In this document: positions 36,901 to 47,895 of the stretch, piece by piece
Numbering within the stretch: the first letter of the stretch is position 1
Layout of the letters: each line of letters begins with the position of its first letter
Source: Anaeramoeba flamelloides
Taxonomy: Eukaryota > Metamonada > Anaeramoebidae
Reading direction: 5' to 3'
DNA length: 64,000 nt
NCBI GenBank assembly: GCA_027625915.1
Contig: JANTQA010000023.1
Span: 372,001-436,000, forward strand
Made by a program: the position numbers and the translations under genes
Notes under the pieces: generated by a model
The model's database searches: none
What the model saw: the letters and a program-made list of their open reading frames with translations, nothing else
Told to the model about the DNA's origin: nothing

Positions 36901-39900
36901 TTTATTCAACAAGATCTAAGAAGTAAAAAATGAAAAAATTTTCCTGAAAAGGGCTTTATAGATTCTGATTTCTGTGATTTATGTGATATCAAAAAATGAA
37001 AAAGAAGTTTGGTAAAAATTGTCTTTTTGAAAAAATTTACCTTCTATGTCAATTTTTACAACCCTGGCACATTGTAGGGAATTTTCTATGTTTTTTTTTT
37101 CATTTGTGAGTTAATCTGATAGGTGTTTTAAAAAATGAAATAGAATGGTCAAAAAGGAGAAGAGTGAAAATTTTGGATGGTTAGGCCTTTGTTATTTAAA
37201 AACAAAGAGATTTTTGAATAATGGCACAGTGATTGGTTTGGTATTGTACTGAATCCACTAAAATTCCCATTTCCAAAAATTGAAAGATCATTTTTTCTCA
37301 AACCGAAACAATTTTTTTTTTTTTAAAGAAAAAAACTGACTAATTTTTGCAAATATTATTTCCATTAGATCCTTTCATGCAAAATTCTTCAAAGCCTTTA
37401 CCACAATTACCTCAACCCAATTTATCTTGATACAACAAATTGTGTTTTGAGAGAAACGATCCAAACAAAAAAAAATTTATCAAAAAAGCACTAAAAAGGT
37501 GTTAAGTGCGTTTGGCCTGGATCATGTTGTTTCACAAACAATTGGAGAGAAACTCTCCTCTTAGTCATGGAGGGAAGATTTAATTCAAGGTAAAACAAAA
37601 AGAACCAAAAAAAAAAAAATCACAATTCCTTTGTAATAATTAATATAGTCGCTCTAGCCCTGCCATGAAATTTTCTAAGACACTGAAATTGATTTTCTAT
37701 TCTGAAATTTTATATTGTACAATAACCCTTAAAAGGGTTATTAAAGCTCACCATAAAATGTAAAATTTTATAATAGAAGATTAAAAATAAGTTATCCATT
37801 TTTTGGTTCTTTTGAATCCTTTTGGTTCCTTTGGTTTTGGAAATTGACAAACAAATTCATTAAAATACTTACATTAATGTGGATCTTCATATTCCTAAAA
37901 TTGTTAAAATCTCAGCTTTTTACAATTTAAAAACAAGGATCGAAAAATGTTTTGAAGTTTCTGTGATTTCTATGATTTCTTTTATTGAGAAAATTTAATT
38001 TTTGTCTTGGCTTTTTATAAAAAAAAAAAAACTCGAATGAAGTAAGAGAAGTTGAAATTGTTATCTTATGATCGAAATTGAATTTTCTGTTTCAAAAAAC
38101 ACAATTTTATTATAGACAGCCAATTTCTATGTCTTATAATATTTTAAGGTAGGGTTGGAACGGATGTATGGTTTGTGGAGACAATGTAACAATTCAAATT
38201 ACTCAATGATAAAAAATCATTGACAATACGATCATTTCGATTTAAAGTTGTTTATTGAGAAGTGTTTTTAAGGTTAAAAAATCGTGATTATTTTCAATTT
38301 CATTTCCCATGTTTCTTAATAAGGTTTTCGTGTTCATGGGTTTCTCAAAATTTAAATTTGCATTTTTCATTTAAAAAAAATGACCTGTAATGATTTTTTG
38401 ATCCTAATTGGAGAATATTTCAAAGATCATTGACTTTACATTTTAAATGAGATTGGAACAAATTGTTTTGAGACTATTTGTTGAATTACAAACGTAGTCC
38501 TTAATACACATGTTCAAAAATTATTTCTTAATTTTTCATGTTTTTTTAATAAATTTGTGATTTTTTCATTAACAGTGATACTTTTCCAGTATGTTACTCA
38601 AGGGACAAGAAACTTGACAATATATTTGATGTATTTAGTAACAACAAAGCAATTTTTTAAAAAAACAAGAATCAGGCGATTAATGTAGAAATTGTATTGT
38701 CTATTTGTTGTAGTGGCTTGATAGAATAACTTTCATTTTCATTAAGCTTGTGTTGCAGGTATTTGAAATTTAAATTTGGAAGCCTTATTTCATTTAGATT
38801 TCTTATTTCAGTTAGGATATCTTGAATTTGTCCAATGTAGAAAAATAAAGTACCAAACACATAAATAGAGAACACACAAATTACGATCTATTTCGTTGAT
38901 AACTCTCTTAGTCTTAAAAGAGAATAAAGAAAATGCAATGAAAATTTTTTCCATTTATTATTCAAATAGCAGTAATAAAAACTAATTTTTTGGCATTGTT
39001 TTGATCCAAGTTTAATTGTTAATGTTATTATTCGGGTGGATTCTTAAAAAGGAAATTGAGCATGTGGATAGTAAAAAAAAAAAAAATATGTCAAAAAACA
39101 GAAAAAGGAAAAAGGAAAAAGAAAAGAAAAGGAAAAGATCAATGAATTAAAGTGACATTACTTGTAATCTTTTATTACAGCCTACACCACCAACAATAAG
39201 AACATCGTTTATCCCACAGTGTGCCATCGCCCTTTCAGTAATTTCTATAAGCATTGCAAAAACATTTTCTTGGATCGAAAAACATAAATTTTCGCGTGTG
39301 CATTCTTTTTTTTTCAGCATCTGTAAACCTTTTTTTTCGATCGAAGATAAAATACCACTCAGCGAAAAATCCATTCCTTTAACAGTATATGGCAATTCAA
39401 TTAATTTGTCAGTTCCTTTTAGTGCTAACTGTTCAACATTAAAGCCCGGCGAAGGATCGTTTGGGATGTCTAATAAGCGAGCAAAACGATCTAAACAATT
39501 ACCAACAGCAATATCAATCGTTTCGCCAAAGATTCGATATTTACCTAAAGAATATGCAATAACTTGCGAGTTTCCTCCACTAACATAGAGAACAAGTGGA
39601 TTTTGTGTTCCTGTTACAATTCTTCCCATTTCAATATCTTTTCAGAATAATAAAATAAAAAGAAAAAGAAATTGTGTGAATCGAAATGAAAGTACACAAG
39701 ATTAAAAGTTATTTATGAACCCAAAGAGCAATCAGAAATATTGGTTGTGTTAAATGAAAAAGATTATTCTTACGTGCTACACAATGGTTCACCCCCACAA
39801 TTGGTAATTTCCACATTTGGTGAAGCATTCGTGCTACAACTGCAACAGATTGAAGTGGTTCTCCCATTCCTTGAAATTGAAAATTGGTTTGGTTTGGTTA

Positions 39901-40255
39901 TAAATTTTTTCTTTAGTTAAGGGCTTGTCTTTTGTTTTCATTGAAGAATGAAGAAAAAAAACAAAGGAATAAATCAAAAAAAAAAAAAAAAAAAAAAATT
40001 GACGTTGTTTTTACCAGGTCCTTTGGTATAAGCAATTAAATCAAGATCTTTGGGCCCTAATTTTGCAGCTTTAAACGCTTCTTTAATGATTTTGATAATA
40101 AACATTCGGTGATGCGAAGCTGTTTCTTTTGGTAAAAAGCCTTCTCCAATAGGTGGCACAAATGTTTTTCTTAAATTTGCTAAAATTGTCCCATCCTCTT
40201 TCACAATACCAACTCCTAATTTGTTAGCACTTCCTTCTAAACCTAAACAAATCAT
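33964..40255 (-). CDS. KAE1: Kae1/OSGEP, KEOPS tRNA N6-threonylcarbamoyltransferase
   Basis: Catalytic subunit of KEOPS, which makes t6A37 on ANN-decoding tRNAs. Four exons: 40255-40015, 39869-39774, 39637-39162 and 34164-33964, giving 337 residues (human OSGEP 335). Junctions are phase 1, 1 and 0 with donors GTAAAA, GTAAGA and GTAATG, and acceptors CAAG, AAAG and AATAG. Exon 1 begins [18 protein letters not shown]. Exon 2 ends VGVNHCVA and exon 3 starts HIEMGRIV, so the metal-binding pair comes out as His109 and His113, the human positions. Exon 3 carries [41 protein letters not shown] and [14 protein letters not shown]; exon 4 carries [14 protein letters not shown] and ends [13 protein letters not shown]. 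Every landmark is intact, so the gene looks functional despite a 5 kb third intron. Neighbouring genes are unrelated. Confidence 0.96.
34436..35003. mobile_element. TIR element, CAAAGTGGCCC family, copy 1
   Basis: Left end TAAACTCTTTTTCATTCAAA then GTGGCCCAG; right end, reversed, TAAACTCCATTTCACTCAAA then GGGGCCCAAC. About 570 bp, within Kae1 intron 3. It shares ends with 52501-53212. An internal 92-residue minus-strand ORF is not recognised. Confidence 0.65.
37651..38164. mobile_element. MITE-like element, family with 57538-58056
   Basis: Left end GCTCTAGCCCTGCCATGAAA; right end, reversed, GTTCCAACCCTACCTTAAAA. About 510 bp, with internal similarity to the copy in the cullin intron (TTTCTATTC near the left end, CAATTTCTA near the right). 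Confidence 0.6.
38443..38880 (-). pseudogene. Coding-like remnant of an unrecognised repeated gene
   Basis: 38880-38672 reads a hydrophobic start, then [16 protein letters not shown] and [17 protein letters not shown], ending at TGA. 38660-38540 resembles 60180-60060 (shared GACAAGAAACTTG-type and GTGATTTTTTCAT blocks). 38505-38443 reads [20 protein letters not shown] to a stop, similar to 15602-15669. Probably pieces of a multicopy gene or mobile element trapped in the Kae1 intron. Confidence 0.35.
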
Positions 40256-42590
40256 ACCAAATAAAAATGTATTAATATAGAGTAAATAAATAAAAAAAAT
40301 GAAATTACATTGATTATAAATTTCAATTCGACTTACTAATGTTTGAAAACAATTTGTTATTTTTATTCAATGACTAATAAACCTAAAAAAAAATGTTCTA
40401 GTCACTTTAATAACCAATTCTAAAAAAATTTTACTGCATCTTGAAATTTCAAAACAAAGGACATGTCTGATTCTAAAAATAACTAAACTTAGTTTTAATG
40501 CTATTATCAGAAATGAATTAATTGTTTTTTAAAAGTTTGATGATTGGAACATTTTCAAAAAGTTCAAAATCCAAACTTATTTCTGAATTATTTAAAAAAA
40601 ATTGTTCTTTGAAAGAAGAGAGAAATCTTATTATCTTTCAAGAGAAGTGTAGAAAAATGTACTATAAAAAGAAAATGACTAATTTCTAAAATAATCCAGT
40701 ATAAAAAATCAACTTAATTTCAACAAAATTAGAATAATTTATTTTGAACTTGAAAAAAAATTATTTTGATTCAAAGAACATTTTGAATCAATTTTTTCTT
40801 TTTATTGAATATAGCAATATGAGAAAAAACCAAACTATTAAATAACAATTCCCACAAAATCCTTTTTTAAAACTTGGAAATTTCAACTAATAATCTAAAG
40901 AAATACCCTTTAATTTGATTATTTTTAATCAAGAATAAAGAATCACAATTTTCATTTTTTCTATGGAGTTAATAACAACCCAAAGATTAACTTTAATAAT
41001 AAAATTAGCTATTATTTATCATTTTTTCAAAGATTTTGAAACAAATATAACAAATTCAAATGAATATTTCTAATAAAAAAACATATAAATATAATCAAAT
41101 AACTGATTTTAATAAAAATAGTTCCTTGTTTATACTCTTGATATTTAAAAAGGAATATTGCCCCAATCTTTTTGAATTTCTTCAAATTTAATAAATATTG
41201 ATGAAAGAAAATAAATGTTCAAATTTTTTAAGGATCTTTAAGAATTAAATATTTGATATATTTTTATTTTATTTTTAAAATAGGATTTTGGCGTTAATGT
41301 TATTTGTTTATACAGACTCTCATAAATTACTTAAAGTGAGATTTCTTCAAAATAACTTTTTTCACAAATTTTTCTTTTTCTAATTTTTATTCAAAAAATA
41401 AAAACAAAAATGGATCAGGGGATATTTTGAAGTGAAATTTCAATGGGGAAATTGAATTCTTTTTCAAAATGATAACTCATCTCTCTAAAGTTGATAAATG
41501 AAGTTTGATACATTGATTTAATGGTATCTTTGTGTTTATTAGTTACTCATTAAACTTAGGGAAAATAAATAAATAATAGTTACAGTCAGTTCCACTATTA
41601 AGACTCAAACTATCAAATTTAATAAAAAAAAAAAAAACTCATATTAAGGTATAAAATTCAAATTCTAGTTAAATAATTTCTGTAAAAAAAATTCTAAAAA
41701 AGTACTTTAATTTGAGATTTTTTTTGTGCCCTAAATTTCGTTGAAAGTTTGCGTCTTAAAATCGGAACTGAGTTTACTATTTACTTATAAGACAAATTCT
41801 TGGGTGAATTTCTACTCTTTAATGAGTTGATCTGTAAAGTAGGAACATTTTTTTTTTTTTTGAACAAACCAAGTTATGATCACATTTTCAATTTTTAGTA
41901 TTTCTTCATATATAAATAATTTATCTTGTTTTTCAAATATTCCCAAACAAAATCAATCGTTCAATAATAGTATATTGTTATCGAAATTAATGGTTTGAGT
42001 TTTTAGATGATTTTTATTGCCCCCGTTTGATAATTTTGTTTCCTTTTGGATTTTTTTATTTGTCTTAAATTACTTTTGTTTTTTTAAAAACTTTTTAATT
42101 TGACAAATAAATATAAAAATCAAATTTTAGTTCAATAAAATACACAAAATGACTTCTATCACAAAAGAAAGTAACTTGGTCTCGAAAAAAATGAATTATT
42201 TCAGGTATCTAAGAATAAAATTATTGAATCTTGTTTGAAATTGGTGACTTGGATTTTTATAAACAATAAAACATCTGTATCAAATATTTTTAAGAACTGA
42301 AAGATCTAACATTTTTAATCTTAAAATACTAGTAGTGTTTGGGATAATAAAATCAAATATTAAAATTTTATCAAAATTGGTTCATTTTATTAGAATTTCC
42401 CAAAAAAATCGAGGTCGGCTCAATAAATTGAGTATTTTTGCTAGAATTTTGAGAATTTCAAATTTTCTATATTCTCGCAAAAATGGACAACAAAACAAAA
42501 CATATAATCTAATTACATTGTGATTTATAATGACAAAATTATTTCTATTGGAGAACTTTTTTTTCAAACTATCATTTTTTGTAAATTTAA
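40256..42590 (+). repeat. Dispersed repeat, copy 2 of the three-copy family, in an extended unit
   Basis: 41750-42425 matches 19920-20735 and 47175-47895; 40880-41640 matches 16950-17700. The two blocks are contiguous here but lie on either side of VPS52 exon 1 in the other locus, so this may be the longer, original unit of about 2 kb. No recognised gene. Confidence 0.6.
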
Positions 42591-43150
42591 GGTTTACAAT
42601 CCCTGAAATTGGAAAAAAGATTATCTTGTGTAGTTTGTTACTACATGTTAATTTGGTTCTTATCTGATCGATCTTGTACTTGGTATGGTTTTTAATAGTG
42701 GTTCAAAATGGCAATTTTTGACAATTTATTTTTATTATTTCCAAAATCCGAATTGAAGAGTTTAAGATTAATTGGCTGTAACTTAAGTTATAAAAAAAAT
42801 GTGTTTTGTAGGTTTTTGATTGAAATTTTTAATTAATTTTGGTTTTATTGGGAGCTTTTATAAATTTTTTTTTTTTTCATTTTGTTAATTGACAAAAAAA
42901 TAAATCAAGATTCTTTTCTACAACCCAAAATTCAAAAGTTATTCTTGAACTTCTATCAATCTATTAATCTTACACTCTTCAATTCAGATTTTGGAAATAA
43001 TAAAAATAAATTGTCAAAAATTGCCATTTTGAACCACTATTAAAAACCATACCAAGTACAAGATCGATCAGATAAGAACCAAATTAACAACTCACTACAC
43101 TTTGACACAAGATAATCTTTTTTTCAAATTTCAGGGATTGTAATCCTTAA
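42590..43150. mobile_element. Foldback element with ~190-240 bp arms
   Basis: Left arm 42590-42830 and right arm 42912-43150 are inverted. GATCGATCTTGTACTTGGTA, ATGGTTTTTAATAGTGGTTC and AAAATGGCAATTTTTGACAA are mirrored exactly or nearly so, and the similarity fades toward the centre. High arm identity suggests it is fairly recent. Confidence 0.8.
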
Positions 43151-43623
43151 ATATGATCAATTTTAAACAATAAATTTAGAGATTTCAATTTGCATCCTAG
43201 TTGGTGGAAATGCAAATGATAGAGCTTGAAGAAAACCCTTAAAATGATATATCTTCAACTTTATGAAGACTTTTTAAAATCAAAAAATAAATTCAACAAG
43301 GAAAATTTATTAAATACACCAAATGTAGATGGACTAAATAATACATTATTATGTTTCAATGTTAAATGGTTTTATATCATATTTAAACCAACTTTTTTGG
43401 AAAATTTTTTTGTTAAAACTCGAGCAAAAATATTCGATTACTTTATAATTTTTTTCATTTTATTTAAAACTTGATTTAAATTTTAAAATAAAAAAATGGA
43501 TTACCCTTTTTTACAATTTTAAAAATGGATATTTTGGTTCAAATTTATTTAGTGACTCTTTCCTAATTTTTTTTTCTTCAAATATAACATTTTTGTTTTT
43601 GAATGTATATTAAATGTTTATTT

Positions 43624-44115
43624 AGAGTAGTGAAAAAAATACCGGACATGAAAAAAATCCCGGACAAGATTTTTAATTGTGAATATTAGTAAAATTATTG
43701 TGTAATTTCATTTATTTACAATCAAATTCCTTTTTTTAAGAATCTAACTTTTTCAATTATAACTCCCCCACTTATTAGAATGATGATTGATGAAATCACA
43801 CTTGTTCAAAACACCATTCAATCAATCAAAAAACAAGAAGAAAAATTATCATTTTCCAAACTCTAGTAAACCTCAATAAAACTGGATTATTTTTCAAAAA
43901 AAGTTGATCAACATATGGCTATCAAGCAATTACTCGAGTATTCTAGAGACACCTTACTTTGGTGGACTTTAGGTAGGTTTATTACTAATCTCATAAAAAA
44001 ATTGTTTATTTATAATAAGGATTTCATTTAAATTAGACAAAAATTTTACTAATACCCACAATTAAAAATCTTGTCCGGGATTTTTTTCATGTCCGGTATT
44101 TTTTTCCCTACTATA
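43624..44115. mobile_element. ~490 bp TIR element (ACCGGACATG ends)
   Basis: Terminal inverted repeats of about 75 bp begin GTAGTGAAAAAAATACCGGA and continue CATGAAAAAAATCCCGGACA, mirrored at 44040-44115. A TA step flanks each end, as for Tc1/mariner-type elements. No transposase ORF, so non-autonomous. Confidence 0.8.
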
Positions 44116-46420
44116 CAACATAATATGATTGTTAAAAAAATAAGTTTCTGTTAATAAATTTATAATTACTATTTCACAATAACAAAAAAAAAATCACAGA
44201 ATATAAATACCAAAAAATATAATTAAAAAAAACAAATTTGAAAAAGATCTCAATTTCTAAAAAACAAAATTAAAAAAATATCAATTGTTACATTTTTAAT
44301 ATATCGAATTTCTAAAATTTTTCTCATAATAAAACTCATTGTTTGTATTTTTTTTTTTTTTTTTTTTTTTTGGTATAAAACCGATTAAATTGATTTAATT
44401 TAATTGGAGGTTATTTTATAACCTTTGATATTTGACAATATATGGATTTTTCAAGATTCATTAGATAAAAATAAAAAAATAGAAAAATGAAAAAAAAAAA
44501 AAAAAAAATGAAAAAAATGAAAACAATCTTTGAGATATTAAAAAAAATCAAAGAGGAAGACTTGGAAACTAACACAGGATTCAAAAAAAAAAAAATTAAC
44601 AATGATTTAAATTTAAAATTGAGTGTTCTTATTATAGGTTTTTTTTATCAAAAAATTTACTTGTTTTTCATTATTGTTTTTATAATTCTATTATATATAA
44701 CAGTTTGAATTGGTTGGTTTTTAATTTTTATTCAACTATACAAAAAAAATACATTTTTTTTTAAAACAAAATAATTTTTTTTTGACTTATTGACTCAGTG
44801 TTTAAATTGAAATTATTTTATCAACAATTTTTTATGAATTTTTGAGAAAGTTTCACAAAAAAGTAAAAATTGATTGTGGTATTTTCAAATGTACTTTACA
44901 AATTATAAAAAGTCATCTCCTGTTTAGGAAAACTAAAATAAAAAAAAAATGAAAATTTTTACTTTGAAATTGTAAAAAAATATTTTTATCAAATCAACTC
45001 TGAATTTTTGATGATTATCAAATATAGTATTAAAAAAAAAATACCCAAAGATTGAAAAAAAGCCTCTGGAAAGATTTTTAATTGTTAATATTAATAGAAT
45101 TGAGTAATTTCTTTTAGTAAGAACCAAATCCTTGTTTTAAATCAAACTTTTTAAAATTATAACTCACCAAGTTATTAGAATAATAATTAATGAAATTACA
45201 CAGTTAAAAAATAATATTCAATCAATCAAAAAACAGAAGAAAAATGATCATTTTATAAAATTTTAGCAAATCTCTATAAAACTTTATTTTTTTTTTGAAT
45301 AAAAGTTGATCTACTTTGGCTATAAAACAATTAAACGAGTATTCAATAGACACCTTTTTTCTATGAACTTTAGCGAAGGTTTATTACTTGATTCATAAAA
45401 AAATATTGGTTATTTATAAAAAGGATTTGGTTTTCAATATTTGCAATTACACACAATTTTTGTAATATTAACAAGGAAAAATCTTGCGAGAGATTATTTT
45501 CATTTCCCAAGTATTTTTTTCTATACTCAATATAAAGATACCTTTACAAAAAAATCTGAACTCTTTACACAGTAAAGTTATCATTTATTTGTAAAAAAAT
45601 TTTTAAATAAAGGAAAAATGGTTTTTAATTTCAAAGTAAAAATTTTATCTAAAAAATAATTTTGGTTGATTGAAAATATTTTATTTTCTGAGAATTAAAC
45701 TTCCTAAATTTTTTCTTGGAGAAAAAAAAAATAAAAAAGTATTTTTAAACTTAAAATAGGTGAATTAAAAAGTTTTCGTTTCGAATAAAAATCAAAATTT
45801 TCAAATCATTAACCCATCAAAATAATAAGATGTTTTAGCAATTTCTAAATAACTTTTTAATGAAAAATTATATTCTAAAAACCTGTAAATTACTTTTGGT
45901 TAAGGATATTTATATTGTGTATGAAAGGACAAAAATAAACAGATTAGGGAAAAAAAAAAGAAAAGAGAGAAAAAAAAAGAGATATGGGCCAGGCAGTAAA
46001 GACGTAAACATGGTATTTTTAAAAATTAATTTCGATTTCAGGATTACAGTAACTAAAGGAGGTGTATTATCATGAAAATACTGAAAAGCCTTGTCATTAT
46101 AATTCTAGGCTGATCTTTCTCGGGCTTGTTTTGAATTTTAAGGTTTGTTTAAAAATGGAAATTTACTTTTTTTTTTTTTTTTTTTCCGTAATTCGAATTG
46201 GTGAGTCAAAGTACTCATAGATCCAACAATATTTAATAGAAAAAAATTGAGTTTTGTGGGTAGTCAATTAAAATATTTATTTCAGTTTTGTTTTATGTGA
46301 TACTTTTTAAAAAAAAATTTATATTTTTTTTTCCAAAATTTTGCAAAAAGAAAAAGACAATTTCTTTCTTATTAAAATATTAAACAACAACAAAAAATTG
46401 TAACAAGATCCTTTCTGTGG
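44116..46420. other. AT-rich DNA with two weak small ORFs
   Basis: 44529-44708 (+) reads MKTIFEILKKIKEEDLETNT, then a hydrophobic C-terminal segment; it could be a small membrane protein or chance. 45860-46075 (+) reads RYGPGSKDVN and, after a possible TTTCAG acceptor at 46041, ITVTKGGVLS to a stop. Neither is recognised. The TIR copy at 45035-45535 is listed separately. Confidence 0.25.
45035..45535. mobile_element. Degenerate second copy of the 43624 element
   Basis: Same orientation and length as 43624-44115. The interior aligns (AATTATAACTC, then ATTCAATCAATCAAAAAACA), while the ends are eroded (GATTTTTAATTGT remains). Confidence 0.7.
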
Positions 46421-47104
46421 TTAATTATTATTGTAAGGAAGAAGAGAGTATTTCTCAGGAAGAAAATCTTCAATTGAATTTAGTAGTTCGGTTGAATTAA
46501 GAGAGGAGTCGCGTTGGTCTTCTCCTGAAGGGATATGGATTGTGTGCATTCCCGCGTTTATTCCAGCCTTAATTCCGTTGATCGAGTCTTCAAAGATTAG
46601 GCAATGCCGAGGATCGATGTCTAATCTGGAAGCTGCAAAGAGAAAGATCCCAGGGTCAGGCTTGTGGGTCTTAACGTCATCGCTGCAGACAATATTCTCT
46701 CTTATACAATCCGTGATCCATTGGTGCTTCTGAAGCTTCAATTCCATGCTCCTTCGTGATGATCCAGTTGCTATTGCAATCGGAATCTTATTTTTAAACA
46801 GGTGCTCAACCAATTTCCGTGCTCCTGGCATCTCTTTACACATTGGAAAAACCTTTTCGAGCCTTTCTACACGTATTTCAACGGCCTTTTCGACACTCAG
46901 AGGAAGGTCGAATTCATCAATGAGAACTCTCATTGAGTGCTGGGGTGTTGTGCTGACATATTTCTTTCTTAAAGTCGCAGAGATCGTGCTTGGTGTCTTC
47001 GAATAGTCATTAACGATTGACTGATCGATTTGCATGTACAAGATTTCGGTATCTAACAACAGCCCATCTAAATCAAAAATTACACCTTTAATTGCAATAC
47101 TCAT
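46421..47104 (-). CDS. HAD-superfamily phosphatase, pseudouridine-5'-phosphatase (HDHD1/PUDP)-like
   Basis: Single-exon ORF of 227 residues from the ATG at 47104 (MSIAIKGVIFDLDGLLLDTE); a TTG one codon upstream is not needed. HAD motif I is FDLDGLLLDTE, with both nucleophile aspartates. The helical cap follows (about residues 17-80). Motif II is IAIATGSS (Ser/Thr), the motif III lysine lies in DDVKTHKPDPGIFLFAA, and motif IV is CLIFEDSINGIKAGINAGM. This arrangement is typical of subfamily I phosphatases such as HDHD1/PUDP, yeast GPP1/2 and plant GPP/riboflavin-kinase-linked phosphatases. The KPDP and FEDSxxG blocks resemble the pseudouridine-5'-phosphatase group most, but substrate specificity cannot be read from sequence. 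Codon use is richer in G+C than the flanks, as in the glutamine synthetase gene, which suggests good expression. All key residues are present. Confidence 0.88.
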   Translation of the reverse strand: MSIAIKGVIFDLDGLLLDTEILYMQIDQSIVNDYSKTPSTISATLRKKYVSTTPQHSMRVLIDEFDLPLSVEKAVEIRVERLEKVFPMCKEMPGARKLVEHLFKNKIPIAIATGSSRRSMELKLQKHQWITDCIRENIVCSDDVKTHKPDPGIFLFAASRLDIDPRHCLIFEDSINGIKAGINAGMHTIHIPSGEDQRDSSLNSTELLNSIEDFLPEKYSLLPYNNN

Positions 47105-47174
47105 CAAAATTATAGTCGAATCAAATCTTCCTTAGACGTCTGGGTTATCGAAGGTTGATAATATAAAAAGAAAT

Positions 47175-47895
47175 AAATAAGAATAAAAAAATGAATCTGC
47201 AGAGATTAAAAATTTGTGGATTCAGTTTTACTCTATTTGGAATTAATTTGTTATATTTTTGTTAAGAAAAGAAATTTTTGGGTGAGTTTCTTCTCTTTAA
47301 AGTATGGAAAGTTTTTTTTAACCACAAAATGTTGTTCTCTAATTTTCAATTATTAGTGCCGATTCATGTTGGATAATAATTCCTCTTATCTTTGAAAGTA
47401 CTCCAAAACTAAAGTAATATTTAAAATTGTGTGTTGTTATAGATTGTTGTTGAGTCTGAGTTTTGGAGATTATTTTTATTATGACTCTTTTTGAAAATTT
47501 AGTTTCTTTGGATTTTTTTTTTTGTTAAAAAGTACTTTTGGCTTTGAGAAAGTTTTTAATTTTGCAAATACAAATTTAAAAATCAAAATTTTAGTTCAAT
47601 TTAATACTCAAAAAGTACCTACGAAGATTAAGGTAACGTAGTATATAAAAAAAAGAGTTATTTCAGATATCTAATAATAAAAATTATTGCAAGTTTTTTT
47701 TGAGATTGATTACTGGGATTATTTTTACTATAAAATCTCCCTTTCATTAGTATTTTTAAAAACTGAGAGTTGTTACATTTTTATTTCTATTATTCTAGTA
47801 CTATTTGGGATAATAAAATTAAATATAAAATTTTATCAAAATTAGTTAATTATTAAAGAATTGAAAAAAAAAATAGAGGTCGATTCAAAAAAAAA
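47175..47895 (+). repeat. Three-copy dispersed repeat, copy 3
   Basis: Same orientation as the copies at 19920 and 41750. Landmarks are AAAGTATGGAAAGTTTTTTT, TTATTTCAGATATCTAA and ATTTGGGATAATAAAATTAA. It begins about 70 bp upstream of the HAD phosphatase start codon, so it occupies that gene's promoter region. Confidence 0.75.

Larger units (their letters stand above)
34165..39161 (-). other. 5.0 kb intron 3 of Kae1, packed with mobile elements
   Basis: Runs from GTAATGTCA (minus strand, 39161) to the AATAG acceptor at 34169-34165. It holds a TIR element at 34436-35003, a MITE-like element at 37651-38164, and coding-like remnants at 36226-36548 (+) and 38443-38880 (-). One remnant reads [19 protein letters not shown] and ends at a TGA at 38672, with plausible codon use. 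I do not recognise these reading frames. They may be pieces of mobile elements or a nested gene. Confidence 0.85.

Noticed and set aside
46042-46075. ITVTKGGVLS tail recalling histone H2A VTIAQGGVLP
   Set aside because: Only about ten residues, with no histone fold sequence upstream.
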